A DNA stretch of 64,000 bases from Roseiconus lacunae (GCF_008312935.1 NZ_VSZO01000001.1:1054001-1118000), one strand, 5' to 3'. Positions 1 to 7,353 are shown, counted from the stretch's first letter. Made by a program: numbers and translations. The notes: a model not told the origin generated them from the sequence alone.

Positions 1-268
1 GCGATTGCCCCATTCGACATCCAGCCCAGCGAGGTTCATCCGGAAAATCGACGCTGCCGAGTATTTTTCCCAACCGTGATTTGAAACGTTCGCTTGCGTG
101 GTACGGATCGACACGACCTCGAAACAACCAACTCCAGACGGGATTGGTCATATTCTCGGCTACAATGGAACCCCGTCGAGCTTTTTGCCACTTGCGAAAC
201 AGCTTGGGCGTCACTTCGGGGCCGGGTTCCCGGTCATCTTCTTTGATCTCTTCGTCGTCTGACGTCAT
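1..268 (-). CDS. Hypothetical protein, cut by the window edge
   Basis: The reading frame opens with ATG at 268 after a strong GGAGGAG ribosome site and stays open to base 1, so only the N-terminal 89 residues are present. The start is very acidic (MTSDDEEIKEDDREPGPE) and is followed by a basic and aromatic stretch (LFRKWQKARRGS, then NPVWSWLFRGRVDPYHASERF). I do not recognise a family. It is transcribed away from the thiamine-binding gene at 419 and probably belongs to the host chromosome rather than the phage. It reads well and has a good ribosome site, so I think it is real. Confidence 0.6.
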   Translation of the reverse strand, partial: MTSDDEEIKEDDREPGPEVTPKLFRKWQKARRGSIVAENMTNPVWSWLFRGRVDPYHASERFKSRLGKILGSVDFPDEPRWAGCRMGQS

Positions 269-418
269 CGCAACTCCTCCATCAATTGGTCAAACCGTCA
301 CGACACGAAATTGAAAGGCAAAGTTCGCGACCGTTTCGGACGACCGGTCGCCGCCGAAGTCAGGAGTAGTTTAGCGGAGCAACATCGCATCATCCAAACC
401 AACATCGGGTCAGCAAGA

Positions 419-718
419 ATGAAAGTCATTGTCGATTTATGCGTTGTTCCCATGGGAGTTGGCGTTTCCGTGAGCAAGTACGTCGCTGAATGCCAAAAGG
501 TGCTTCAGGAAGCAGAACTGGAACACCAACTTCATGCCTACGGAACCAACATCGAAGGCGATTGGGATGATGTATTCGCCGCGATCAAGAGTTGCCACGA
601 ACGCGTTCACGCGATGGGCGCCCCGCGAATCACGACCAGCATCAAAGTCGGCACACGCACGGATCGCGAGCAATCGATGCAGGAAAAGGTCCAAAGTGTC
701 GCGGCAGTAAGCAAATAG
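419..718 (+). CDS. MTH1187/YqgV-type thiamine-binding protein
   Basis: This 99-residue protein matches the small ferredoxin-fold family MTH1187 (formerly DUF77). Typical features are a VPMGVGVSVSKYVAEC start, an HAYGTNIEGDWD centre and a TSIKVGTRTDRE C-terminal strand. Members of the family bind thiamine or HMP in the cytoplasm, usually as oligomers. I chose ATG 419 because the family begins at the first beta strand (MKVIVDLCVVP); an in-frame upstream start at 311 would add 36 unmatched residues. It ends 13 bases before the end of the convergent terminase gene. It is the last plainly chromosomal gene before phage-derived DNA begins, so the left edge of the element lies near 719-731. Confidence 0.88.
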   Translation: MKVIVDLCVVPMGVGVSVSKYVAECQKVLQEAELEHQLHAYGTNIEGDWDDVFAAIKSCHERVHAMGAPRITTSIKVGTRTDREQSMQEKVQSVAAVSK

Positions 719-730
719 TCCCTTCTTTGA

Positions 731-2998
731 CTAGCTCCTTTTCTTTCGTTGCATTTCTCGAAAGCTAATGCGTTCCCGTTTGGGCTGGACAGCTAGGTCT
801 GTACCAAACAATAACGCACCCTGCATCGAAGCACCGACAGCACATCCCACCAAACAGTCGAGCCAGTGGTTGTCGGGCTGCTCGGGGCGGGCTTTCCATT
901 CGTCGACGGTTCGGCCGCGGCCCTCGGTGCGGACGTAGTACTCGGCGGTGACCTGCTCGGCGAACATGCGGTGTTGGTCGGGACGATCGCCGAAGATGGA
1001 CAGGCAGCCTCGGTCGCCCATTGCGACGGCAAGCCTCGCATGGGTGAAAGATTTCCACCAATTCGTGTCGTAGATCACGTGGCGGATCGCCCGTTTGCCA
1101 TGAATGGTTGGCACTCGCCAGTTGAGTCCGACGCGATCGCCTGGTCGGCGTTTGTATTCGCTGAAGGGGTTGGACGAGGCGCCGACGAATCGACCGTGCG
1201 ACGGTAGCAGGTTCGAGGCGTGGTGGCTTTGCCGGCAGAACTGGTAGACGACGTTGGTCGAGTGGCCCCAGTTGGCGTCGATCAGACATCGGCCGATCTT
1301 CATTGCAGCGCCATCGTCGCGTTGCCACTCGCGACCAAGTAACTCGTTCGTCAATGATTCAAGGCCAGCGTAGATGCTACCTTCGAGTCCGGTGCCCTCC
1401 GCCGCCGTAGCCAATGTGTACCGCGCGTCGCGTAGCGTGAAGTAGGTTCGCTGCTGATCGGGGTAGGTTCCATAGTCCACAACGTAGCCAGTGAAATCGT
1501 CTTCCCAGGCGGCGACTACGTAGAAGAGCAACTTGCCTTGGACGTCGATGAATGCTGTGAGATGGTTTCCGGATATCGGGATCCGGCGTTGAGGCAGGTT
1601 GTTGATTTTCGCAGCGACTTGATCGGCGGTCAGTTGATCGGCACCGACCGTTTCTTCCGGCAGTGGTTCGTTTTGGTACTCGGCGAAGAATGCTGCTTCG
1701 TCTTGAAGCTTTAGGTTCATCGCGTGTTGGATCGCGGATAGTTCGTCGTGATTAAAGCGTTCTTTCCACGATACATCAGCGCCGGCATCCATCTCCTGAC
1801 GGTTTTGGCGATAGAACTCGGTGCCGGCCGCTCCACCATCACCGGCCCGTAAGCCTTCAGCGCGAATCTCGGCGTAGCGTTGCCAGAGCGTTTCGTTGGC
1901 CGGAAACGCGTTCACCATACGAGTCCGCTCGCCGTTCCATTCCGGGTGCAGGTCGCGGTTGAGAATGTTGTCGGCCATGTCGCCAGGACGAATGACTGTG
2001 CATGGCATGATGCCTGAGATCTTCTTGCCGGGGCCGGCGAGCCCGAGGACCGCACCGGCGAGGATCGCTTCGCGGTTGGCGCACTGCGATAGCGAACGAG
2101 CGGACTCGTCGGTCTGCGGATCATCAAGGACGACTAACGACGGTCGGACCGTTTTGCCATCGGGGCGTTTGAACTTCATACCGCGAATGCGACCGGTGAG
2201 ACCGGCAACCTTGATAATTGCGCCACTGGCTTTGCTGCCGGCGATGGTTGGCAGGACGATTTCTTTGGCAGTCCACCCGATCTGTGTTCGCTTGCCTTCG
2301 AACAGCTGCCCGTTCGCTCGGTTGGCAATTCCGTCGAGGGCTTGGATCGGAAAGCAAACTTCCGGGTAGTCGGCGGCAAGCAGATCGTTGCTATCAAGTT
2401 CGGTCTTGATCGAGTCGAGCATGTCGCAGGCGTGGCCTTCGTCGCTGCCGATCAAACAAACGAAGTCCCGATACCCGTTCAGCACCGCCCAGATGCAAGC
2501 GACTTCGGCGAGCGAACTTTTACCGGAGCCACGAGCCATGGCGAGCGAGAAGAGGCCGCCACGGATAACGGCTTCTTCGATCTTGTTGATTACCTTCAAG
2601 TGGTCCGGCGACCATTCGAGATGAAACGTCAACCGGAAGTACGCTTCACAGAACGCTCGGAATGAACCGGCAGCGGCAGCTTTGCGTTCAGCATCCTCGA
2701 CCGCCGGCAATTCTCCGATATCGCGACCGGCCAGTGCGATGGCGGCATTTCGTGCGCGGGCACTCTCTTTGAGCTTGGCGTACGGATCTACATCGGAAAC
2801 CGGTTTTGGTGCATGCCGTTTCTCATTGAGCCAATCGGCGTACGCCAAGAGATCAACGTGCCGACCGTCTCCGATGCGGTTACCCGCTTCGACTCGGTGC
2901 CGATGCAATTGCCGTTCATTGATGACGGTACCGAGCGGCGTTGAGTTGAGTAGCCGGCAACACTCGCTCGGTTTCAGTTTGCGTGGGTCATTCACCAC
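731..2998 (-). CDS. terL: Phage terminase large subunit, copy 1
   Basis: This 755-residue DNA-packaging motor cuts phage DNA and pumps it into the prohead using ATP. Residues 8-58 look like a helix-turn-helix DNA-recognition segment. Walker A is ARGSGKSS at about 155-162 and Walker B is LVVLDDPQ at about 288-295. A nuclease-like region follows, beginning near FIDVQGKLLFYVV. It starts GTG at 2998, overlapping the small gene upstream by 11 bases. A second copy lies inverted at 51894-54161; by eye the proteins differ at about 30 of 755 positions, eight of them in the last 20 residues. This copy has no portal gene after it and abuts a chromosomal gene, so it is probably not the working packaging gene. 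Confidence 0.9.
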   Translation of the reverse strand: MVNDPRKLKPSECCRLLNSTPLGTVINERQLHRHRVEAGNRIGDGRHVDLLAYADWLNEKRHAPKPVSDVDPYAKLKESARARNAAIALAGRDIGELPAVEDAERKAAAAGSFRAFCEAYFRLTFHLEWSPDHLKVINKIEEAVIRGGLFSLAMARGSGKSSLAEVACIWAVLNGYRDFVCLIGSDEGHACDMLDSIKTELDSNDLLAADYPEVCFPIQALDGIANRANGQLFEGKRTQIGWTAKEIVLPTIAGSKASGAIIKVAGLTGRIRGMKFKRPDGKTVRPSLVVLDDPQTDESARSLSQCANREAILAGAVLGLAGPGKKISGIMPCTVIRPGDMADNILNRDLHPEWNGERTRMVNAFPANETLWQRYAEIRAEGLRAGDGGAAGTEFYRQNRQEMDAGADVSWKERFNHDELSAIQHAMNLKLQDEAAFFAEYQNEPLPEETVGADQLTADQVAAKINNLPQRRIPISGNHLTAFIDVQGKLLFYVVAAWEDDFTGYVVDYGTYPDQQRTYFTLRDARYTLATAAEGTGLEGSIYAGLESLTNELLGREWQRDDGAAMKIGRCLIDANWGHSTNVVYQFCRQSHHASNLLPSHGRFVGASSNPFSEYKRRPGDRVGLNWRVPTIHGKRAIRHVIYDTNWWKSFTHARLAVAMGDRGCLSIFGDRPDQHRMFAEQVTAEYYVRTEGRGRTVDEWKARPEQPDNHWLDCLVGCAVGASMQGALLFGTDLAVQPKRERISFREMQRKKRS

Positions 2999-3194
2999 GA
3001 CCGGCCTCCTTCAACATCCATGCGGTGTAAGTCAACAGGTTCAAGCGGCCGGCACCGCTGGTCGGCACGCCGTCCTCGATGTCCGCTTCAATTTCGGCAA
3101 CGGGAACCTTTCGCCGACGCAACTTGGAGAACAACGCGGCCGTTTGTTCGGCGGTCATCGCATTCGGGTTCAGCTCTTTGTTACTGCCTTCCAT
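2988..3194 (-). CDS. Small terminase-associated protein, copy 1
   Basis: This 68-residue protein sits directly upstream of the large terminase and overlaps it by 11 bases, so the two are translationally coupled. Start ATG 3194 follows a GGAG site; an upstream in-frame start at 3305 would add a poorly conserved basic stretch. The sequence contains an MTAEQTAALFSKLRRRKVP helix and an ADIEDGVP segment resembling a short DNA-binding fold. By position it could be the small terminase subunit, but it is shorter than most and I do not recognise a named family. Its near-identical twin is at 51698-51904. Confidence 0.72.
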   Translation of the reverse strand: MEGSNKELNPNAMTAEQTAALFSKLRRRKVPVAEIEADIEDGVPTSGAGRLNLLTYTAWMLKEAGRGE

Positions 3195-3365
3195 GGCGGG
3201 CTCCGTGGATGAGGTTGCGACTGCGCCAACACGTCGGCGACTGTCGCGAGCATGTGCATGTTTGCGGTCCGCGGCCGCATGTTTTTGGCGGCGATGTGGG
3301 GCCAAAACCGGCCGCCTGTGGGCGTGAAAAGAAAGCTGCAGATTACTGGAACATTACTTTCGAAC

Positions 3366-3410
3366 TTCGCTTGAGGTGTCTCAAAACGCATGGCTCATGT
3401 GTGTCAACGC
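3366..3410 (+). promoter_or_regulatory. Repeated leader element R1, upstream of amidoligase
   Basis: This is the first of five plus-strand copies of a 45-base block. The core reads ACGCATG-GCT-CATGTGT (3386-3402), a 7-bp stem with a three-base loop. Upstream of it TTGAG-GTGT-CTCAA (3371-3384) forms a second small hairpin unique to this copy. The start codon of the amidoligase lies 54 bases after the ATGGCT of the core. A copy of R1 sits inverted at 51482-51526. Confidence 0.7.
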
Positions 3411-3443
3411 AAAACGAATTCCACGCTTTTCGGAGACACAAAC

Positions 3444-4301
3444 ATGCACGCCAACGACATCGCCTTCGGTATCGAAATCGAAACCCACATGCCCGGACAC
3501 GACCACACGCCGATTGGCGGCTACCACAACGGCCTTCCGGTTTCCTGGCTACCCGCGGGTTGGAAGGCGGAACGCGACGGCAGCATCCGCACGCCGGCCG
3601 GCCGCAAACCTTGCGAGTTTGTTTCACCGGTCCTTCACGGACGCGAGGGTCTGCAAAACGTCGAGACCGCGGTCGACGCGATCAAAGAACGCGGCGCCCG
3701 GGTCAACGAATCTTGCGGGCTGCACATCACCATTTCTTGGAACGGCGACGCGGCGGCCTTGGCCCGACTGATTTCCTTGATCGCCAACCACGAAAAGGCC
3801 ATCTACGCATCGACCGGAACGCGACGCCGGGAACGAAACCGATGGGCGAAGCAAATCAAAACCTACGGCAACAAGGACGCGGCGAAGACACGCTGCGAAC
3901 GAGACCGCTACCATCTCTTGAACCTGACGCACCTGGCTCGCGGGCGACAACGGATTGAGATCCGGGCCTTCGCCGGAACGCTTAACAAAACCAAATTGAT
4001 CGGCTACATCCAAATGATCCTGGGCTTGGCCGAACTCGCGATGAACCAAAAACGATGTGCGGGCTGGGACTACGCGAAGAAGCCGGGAACGAAATCTTGC
4101 TGGGACCGACCGGACGCCGGCCACGGGGAAACGGAACTGAACCGGCTCTTCTACCGGCTGGGTTGGACAAAGGGTTGGTACAAGGGCGAGCTTCGCAACA
4201 AACGATTCGGCGAACTGACCACCGGCGAAAACGGATGCGACTTTCGCCCGGTCAAAAAGAAGCTTCTCCAGCTGGCCCGCAAATACGACCAGGCAATTTG
4301 A
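3444..4301 (+). CDS. Amidoligase-family protein (ATP-grasp-like)
   Basis: This 285-residue protein begins with FGIEIETH (residues 8-15), the signature of the amidoligase_2 family. These relatives of glutamate-cysteine ligase and glutamine synthetase join an amino group to a carboxylate using ATP. Further family-like parts are the GRKPCEFVSPVL strand, the ESCGLHITISW strand and an RIEIRAFAGTLN strand. Such genes occur in phages and mobile elements and are thought to modify peptides or the cell wall, but the substrate here is unknown. Start ATG 3444 follows a CGGAGA site. A longer frame from 3390 only translates the leader repeat. A truncated, frameshifted copy lies at 50990-51448. Confidence 0.8.
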   Translation: MHANDIAFGIEIETHMPGHDHTPIGGYHNGLPVSWLPAGWKAERDGSIRTPAGRKPCEFVSPVLHGREGLQNVETAVDAIKERGARVNESCGLHITISWNGDAAALARLISLIANHEKAIYASTGTRRRERNRWAKQIKTYGNKDAAKTRCERDRYHLLNLTHLARGRQRIEIRAFAGTLNKTKLIGYIQMILGLAELAMNQKRCAGWDYAKKPGTKSCWDRPDAGHGETELNRLFYRLGWTKGWYKGELRNKRFGELTTGENGCDFRPVKKKLLQLARKYDQAI

Positions 4302-4322
4302 TCACCTCCGCTTTGAATCTTT

Positions 4323-4354
4323 AAACGCCTCGCTACAGAGCGTGGCGTTTCGCC
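4323..4354 (+). terminator. Terminator after amidoligase gene
   Basis: AAACGCC at 4323-4329 pairs with GGCGTTT at 4344-4350, with an inner CGCT/AGCG stem, 22 bases past the stop codon. T-rich sequence follows a few bases later. It separates the amidoligase unit from leader R2. Confidence 0.7.
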
Positions 4355-4503
4355 GTTTTGTGGCGCACACGTTGGCCTCGGTGGCCATGTTTTGGAAGGT
4401 CCAAAGGTAGACGCGGCTTTTGCCATGCTGCGACACGCGGCGAATGTGGGCGACACGGGCGGCATCAATAAACCTGCGAAAACCCTGCGAATTACTGCCT
4501 GGA

Positions 4504-4547
4504 TTCGCTTGCTGCGTTTGGAAACGCATGGCTCATGTGTGTCATCG
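4504..4547 (+). promoter_or_regulatory. Repeated leader element R2
   Basis: Second copy of the leader block: TTCGCTTGCTG, then ACGCATG-GCT-CATGTGT at 4524-4540. It is preceded by CTGCGAATTACTGCC, part of the wider conserved region also seen at R4. The following start codon is 58 bases downstream of ATGGCT. Confidence 0.72.
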
Positions 4548-4585
4548 GAAGACGGTTTTTCATTCACCCAAACGGAGAAACAAAC

Positions 4586-4861
4586 ATGACCCTTGGCGAA
4601 CTGATCGGCTTGCTTGAGGAGTACCGCGACGAGCACGGCGAAGATTGCGAAGTGCGGTTGATGACGCAACAGAACTGGCCCTTTGAAAACCGCATCGCGG
4701 GAATCACCAGCGGCGCGGAAATGAACGAAGCGGAACATGAGGACCCGCACGAATTCGCGGACGACCAAGACGTCGCAGAAGACGCGATGGTTTACATCGT
4801 CGAAGGCGGACAGATCTGCTACGGCAGCAAGCGGGCATGGGAAACCTGCCGCGATTGCTAA
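4586..4861 (+). CDS. Acidic small protein of the leader-repeat cluster
   Basis: This 91-residue protein starts at ATG 4586 after a CGGAGA ribosome site. It is strongly acidic in the middle (EHEDPHEFADDQD) with a predicted beta-rich tail (MVYIVEGGQICYG). The opening LGELIGLLEEYRDEHGEDCEVR resembles short phage or plasmid accessory proteins that begin with a helix followed by a strand, but I cannot name a family. It is a separate unit, with leader R2 before it and a strong terminator 15 bases after it. Confidence 0.7.
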   Translation: MTLGELIGLLEEYRDEHGEDCEVRLMTQQNWPFENRIAGITSGAEMNEAEHEDPHEFADDQDVAEDAMVYIVEGGQICYGSKRAWETCRDC

Positions 4862-4875
4862 ACGCGAACCAGCAT

Positions 4876-4910
4876 GCCGGCGGCGAAAAAGATCGCCGCC
4901 GGCCTTTCTA
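4876..4910 (+). terminator. Terminator after small acidic gene
   Basis: GCCGGCGGCGA at 4876-4886 pairs perfectly with TCGCCGCCGGC at 4893-4903 around a six-base loop, and CTTTCT follows. It is a classic rho-independent structure. Confidence 0.85.
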
Positions 4911-4933
4911 TTCAACAACACAGGAATAAACCA

Positions 4934-5143
4934 ATGACGAACCGAGACAAAATGGAAGACGCCTATGCGGCCGCGCACATTCGAGTTTTGACCTTGCTTG
5001 AGGATCTGCACGAAACCGTCGAGGACATGCCCGCACCGGGCAACGACCAGTTCCCGATCGATTGGGGGCATGTCGGATCCTTAAACCATCTTTGTGAACA
5101 ATTGGCGGAGTTGAAAAAGCACTTCGCCACGGGCGAGAACTGA
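4934..5143 (+). CDS. Small paralog family protein, member 1
   Basis: This 69-residue, mostly helical protein starts at ATG 4934 after a CAGGAA site. It belongs to a local family with the proteins at 5384 and 7120. Shared features are a helix like HIRVLTLLEDLHETVEDMP (HTQTLELIEELHAAVKDLP at 5384) and a W-HV...N-L..QL.E pattern shared with 7120. It has no leader repeat of its own, because the terminator of the previous gene lies 24 bases upstream. It may therefore depend on read-through or an unrecognised promoter. The function is unknown. Confidence 0.68.
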   Translation: MTNRDKMEDAYAAAHIRVLTLLEDLHETVEDMPAPGNDQFPIDWGHVGSLNHLCEQLAELKKHFATGEN

Positions 5144-5166
5144 TCGCCCAACGGTTACTTGCCCAC

Positions 5167-5201
5167 ACGCCGCGACGTTCGCAACCTGTCGCGGCGTTTT
5201 C
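5167..5201 (+). terminator. Terminator before leader R3
   Basis: ACGCCGCGAC at 5167-5176 pairs with GTCGCGGCGT at 5188-5197 and is followed by TTTCTTG. It closes the 4934 gene unit. Confidence 0.85.
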
Positions 5202-5301
5202 TTGTTTGCGGGTGCTTTGCCGCATGCCCATGGAACGGCGTCTCGGCCGAACGTCGCCGGCCAACCCAAAACTGCAAAAAGAGTGCAGATTCCTCCATGA
5301 C

Positions 5302-5345
5302 TTCGCTTGCTGTGTTGGAAAACGCATGGCTCATGTGTGTCACCG
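5302..5345 (+). promoter_or_regulatory. Repeated leader element R3
   Basis: Third copy: TTCGCTTGCTGTGTTGG, then the ACGCATG-GCT-CATGTGT hairpin at 5322-5338. A CTGCA/TGCAG inverted repeat lies just upstream. The following start codon is 58 bases after ATGGCT. Confidence 0.74.
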
Positions 5346-5383
5346 AAACGGTTTTCACGCTTCCCGCCTACGGAGACAGACAC

Positions 5384-5602
5384 ATGGCCAACGCAACTGC
5401 CCGCCCAACTTCCGCAGACCTTCTTTACCTGCACACGCAAACGCTCGAGTTGATTGAAGAGTTGCACGCAGCAGTGAAAGACTTGCCGCTTGCCGCGGCG
5501 GTCGACAGCGCCAACTTCGAGCGAGTCTTTTGCGAACTCGATGACCTGCACGACACCATCGACGGGCTGGCCGCCAAACTTCGCCGCAACACGGCAGGCT
5601 GA
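5384..5602 (+). CDS. Small paralog family protein, member 2
   Basis: This 72-residue helical protein is related to the 4934 and 7120 products, as shown by the HTQTLELIEELHAAVKDLP helix. Start ATG 5384 follows a CGGAGACAG site like that of the other leader-repeat genes. It contains two amphipathic helices rich in Glu, Asp and Leu, suggesting a small protein-binding or oligomerising bundle. It is expressed as a single-gene unit between leader R3 and the perfect inverted repeat at 5625. I do not recognise a function. Confidence 0.68.
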   Translation: MANATARPTSADLLYLHTQTLELIEELHAAVKDLPLAAAVDSANFERVFCELDDLHDTIDGLAAKLRRNTAG

Positions 5603-5624
5603 AATCGCCTGAGTAGCGGCATTG

Positions 5625-5661
5625 TTCGCAGTCTTTGAGGAACATTGCGAAAGACTGCGAA
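5625..5661 (+). terminator. Perfect 12-bp inverted repeat before leader R4
   Basis: TTCGCAGTCTTT at 5625-5636 is matched exactly by AAAGACTGCGAA at 5650-5661. It could end the preceding unit, but it lacks a clear T-run. Because it runs straight into the conserved CTGCGAATT of leader R4, it may instead be part of that leader's folding. Confidence 0.55.
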
Positions 5662-5673
5662 TTGTTGCCGGAC

Positions 5674-5718
5674 TTCGCTTGCTGTGCTGCGAAACACATG
5701 GCTCATGTGTGTTAACGC
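5674..5718 (+). promoter_or_regulatory. Repeated leader element R4
   Basis: Fourth copy. Here the hairpin reads ACACATG-GCT-CATGTGT (5694-5710): the G of the usual ACGCATG is A, which turns a G-U pair into A-U and keeps the stem. TTCGC and GCGAA upstream can pair around TTGCTGTGCT. The next start codon is 67 bases after ATGGCT, the longest spacing of the set. Confidence 0.74.
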
Positions 5719-5764
5719 CGACGGGGAGAACCAAGAACCACGACCTTCTACCGGACACAAAACC

Positions 5765-6007
5765 ATGGCCAAAGAAAACAAGACCGCCGACCTTCGCACC
5801 GCAATGCAACAACTCGACCCGGCGACCTACCAAGAGATTCGGGAAAGCTACTACCGCATTGCCGTCAACCTCAAACCGCTGGCCGACGCTTTGGAGAAGG
5901 CCGACGCCGACCAAGGCGGCCACGCCGGACCGCTGCTCGACGAGCATTTTCTTTTCCTGCAAATGTACGACCTGCTTCGCAAGAGCAACCTTGGCGGGGT
6001 CGTGTGA
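5765..6007 (+). CDS. Small helical protein of the leader-repeat cluster
   Basis: This 80-residue protein starts at ATG 5765. The sequence is almost entirely alpha-helical (DLRTAMQQLDPATYQEIRE, then ALEKADADQGG and LFLQMYDLLRK) with no obvious catalytic motif. It may be a distant relative of the other small proteins here, but the similarity is too weak to claim. It follows leader R4, and a 10-bp hairpin lies 13 bases after its stop. Confidence 0.62.
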   Translation: MAKENKTADLRTAMQQLDPATYQEIRESYYRIAVNLKPLADALEKADADQGGHAGPLLDEHFLFLQMYDLLRKSNLGGVV

Positions 6008-6020
6008 ACCGAAAGCCGAA

Positions 6021-6057
6021 ACGCCGGCCCCTTTCCTCGAACGAATCGGGCCGGCGT
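6021..6057 (+). terminator. GC-rich hairpin after the 5765 gene
   Basis: ACGCCGGCCC at 6021-6030 pairs with GGGCCGGCGT at 6048-6057. There is no T-run, so termination is likely but not certain. Confidence 0.55.
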
Positions 6058-6127
6058 CGTCGCGGGCGGTTCCCGCGGCCTGACGATGGCAGCCAACCAT
6101 ACGAACTCAAGCATTGGAGACAGATGA

Positions 6128-6613
6128 ATGAAGAAGGCAGACGTAAAAATCGGTGGTGAGTACTACGCGACGGTCACAAACAAGAAGGTCGTTGTCCGTA
6201 TCGACGCGGAAAACACCTCGGGCGGTTGGGACGCAACCAACCTTTCGACAAACAAGAAGGTCCGCATCAAAACGGCCGGTCGGTTGCAAGGACCGGCACG
6301 GACGGCGGAGTCGACTGCGAAGCCCGCCACGCGAGTAAAGAAGCGAGTCGCCAAGAAGAAGTCCGACACCAGCACCGGCGACGAGAAAAAGCTTTCCTGC
6401 GCGAAAGCCGCCTTGCAGGTTTTGGAATCCGCCGGCGAACCCATGAACACGCAGGAAATGATCGCCGCGATGGTTGACCAGAACCTTTGGGAAAGCCCCG
6501 GCGGAAAGACTCCGCACGCGACGTTGTACTCGGCAATCCTTCGCGACTTGGCCAAGGGCGACGAAAGCCGGTTCGTGAAGACGGAACGCGGCCGGTTCAC
6601 GGTTCGCACATAG
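6128..6613 (+). CDS. HARE-HTH (winged helix) domain protein
   Basis: This 161-residue protein has two parts. The first 65 residues form a beta-rich domain (EYYATVTNKKVVVRIDAEN). After a Lys/Ala-rich linker with KKRVAKKK, residues from about 88 onward match the HARE-HTH fold found in RpoE, ASXL proteins and restriction enzymes: ALQVLESAGEPMNTQEMIAAM, HATLYSAILRDLAKG, then FVKTERGRFTVR. The domain binds nucleic acid or links chromatin-like and restriction functions. It lacks a leader repeat. The next gene follows after 12 bases, so the two form an operon. A regulatory role in the element is inferred. Confidence 0.75.
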   Translation: MKKADVKIGGEYYATVTNKKVVVRIDAENTSGGWDATNLSTNKKVRIKTAGRLQGPARTAESTAKPATRVKKRVAKKKSDTSTGDEKKLSCAKAALQVLESAGEPMNTQEMIAAMVDQNLWESPGGKTPHATLYSAILRDLAKGDESRFVKTERGRFTVRT

Positions 6614-6625
6614 GAGGCCGGCGAA

Positions 6626-6856
6626 ATGTTTATCGGAGACGTTCGACAAATCGAGGACCTTGCGGAAGGGGAAACGGCAACGCCGGAACCCGACATGGGA
6701 TACGAACTGCGGACCGCCATTGGCGACCGCTTTGAACACGGTACAGTGGAACACCTGGTTCGACGCGGCGACATGATCATCGCGAGAACAACCGCCGGCG
6801 AAGAGTTCTCGGTTGTGGGCCGAAACGCGCACGTCTTGGTTCCCCTCTCTTTGTAG
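6626..6856 (+). CDS. Hypothetical small beta-rich protein
   Basis: This 76-residue protein follows the HARE-HTH gene by 12 bases, with an AGGAGGCCGG-type site overlapping the upstream stop. The C-terminal half (VEHLVRRGDMIIARTTAGEEFSV) looks like a short beta barrel or SH3-like fold and has some likeness to the N-terminal domain of the HARE-HTH protein. No family is recognised. A clear terminator follows. Confidence 0.66.
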   Translation: MFIGDVRQIEDLAEGETATPEPDMGYELRTAIGDRFEHGTVEHLVRRGDMIIARTTAGEEFSVVGRNAHVLVPLSL

Positions 6857-6895
6857 CTTCGACACTTTCTTCCCCCGGCGAACGCTTCGCCACAC

Positions 6896-6927
6896 ACGCC
6901 CGACGTTGGCCACGGTCGGGCGTTTTG
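6896..6927 (+). terminator. Terminator before leader R5
   Basis: ACGCCCGAC at 6896-6904 pairs with GTCGGGCGT at 6915-6923, followed by TTTG. It ends the 6128-6856 operon. Confidence 0.83.
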
Positions 6928-7038
6928 CCGTGCGTCGGCTACTTGGCCGCATCACTCCACAAGGCCACACGCGGCAACGACGGCCGCGCTTTGTCGAAGC
7001 CGAAAAACAAAGCGAATCTTTCAGCATGCTTTGCAAAG

Positions 7039-7083
7039 TTCGCTTGCTGTGTTGGCGAACGCATGGCTCATGTGTGTTAACGC
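7039..7083 (+). promoter_or_regulatory. Repeated leader element R5
   Basis: Fifth copy, with GTTCGC/GCGAAC pairing around TTGCTGTGTTG and then ACGCATG-GCT-CATGTGT at 7059-7075. TTGCTG and TCATGT are 18 bases apart, so a promoter reading is possible as well as an RNA one. Start codon 57 bases after ATGGCT. Confidence 0.74.
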
Positions 7084-7119
7084 GAACGCCGCTTCTTTCC
7101 ACGAACACGGAGAACCCGA

Positions 7120-7353
7120 ATGAGCAAAGTTCAAACCCTAAATCCTCGGCCGATCGAGCCGGCCCCGGCCTATGAGAACGGACACCAAATCGCTCGCGAC
7201 TTGTTACAGCACATCGAGCTGCAACTGGACCGCATGATGCGGCCGGATAGCAAAGACCTACGGTGGCAACACGTACGCGCGGTCAACCTCATCAACGCTC
7301 AGCTATCGGAGGTCGCAACGCTACTCGACGAAACGAACGGAGTCAGAAACTGA
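7120..7353 (+). CDS. Small paralog family protein, member 3
   Basis: This 77-residue protein starts at ATG 7120 after a CGGAGAACCCGA site. It has a proline-rich start followed by helices. The segment DLRWQHVRAVNLINAQLSEV matches PIDWGHVGSLNHLCEQLAEL in the 4934 protein, so they share ancestry. Its stop overlaps the next start (TGATG at 7351-7355), giving a coupled pair with the DUF4314-like gene. The function is unknown. Confidence 0.7.
   Translation: MSKVQTLNPRPIEPAPAYENGHQIARDLLQHIELQLDRMMRPDSKDLRWQHVRAVNLINAQLSEVATLLDETNGVRN

Larger units (their letters stand above)
731..3913. repeat. Inverted duplication, left arm (partner 50990-54161)
   Basis: The stretch running from the terminase stop through the small partner, a leader hairpin and the first half of the amidoligase is repeated in opposite orientation at 50990-54161. 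Homology stops abruptly inside the amidoligase at about 3913 (near the codons for AAKTRCERDR). At the terminase end, the last 60-70 bases have diverged in DNA while the protein tail remains alike. Large tracts in between are nearly identical, which suggests gene conversion between the arms. The arms enclose about 47 kb. Confidence 0.88.

Noticed and set aside
3390-3443. Longer amidoligase start and MAHVC peptides from the leader repeats
   Set aside because: ATGGCTCATGTGTGT opens a frame in each repeat, but R4 and R5 stop right after it (TAA) and the others run into different frames. The sequence is conserved as DNA or RNA, not as protein.
4151-7108. Three long minus-strand frames opposite the small-gene cluster
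   Set aside because: They run antisense to convincing genes with ribosome sites and terminators. Their repeated THEPCV words are only the leader repeats read backwards.
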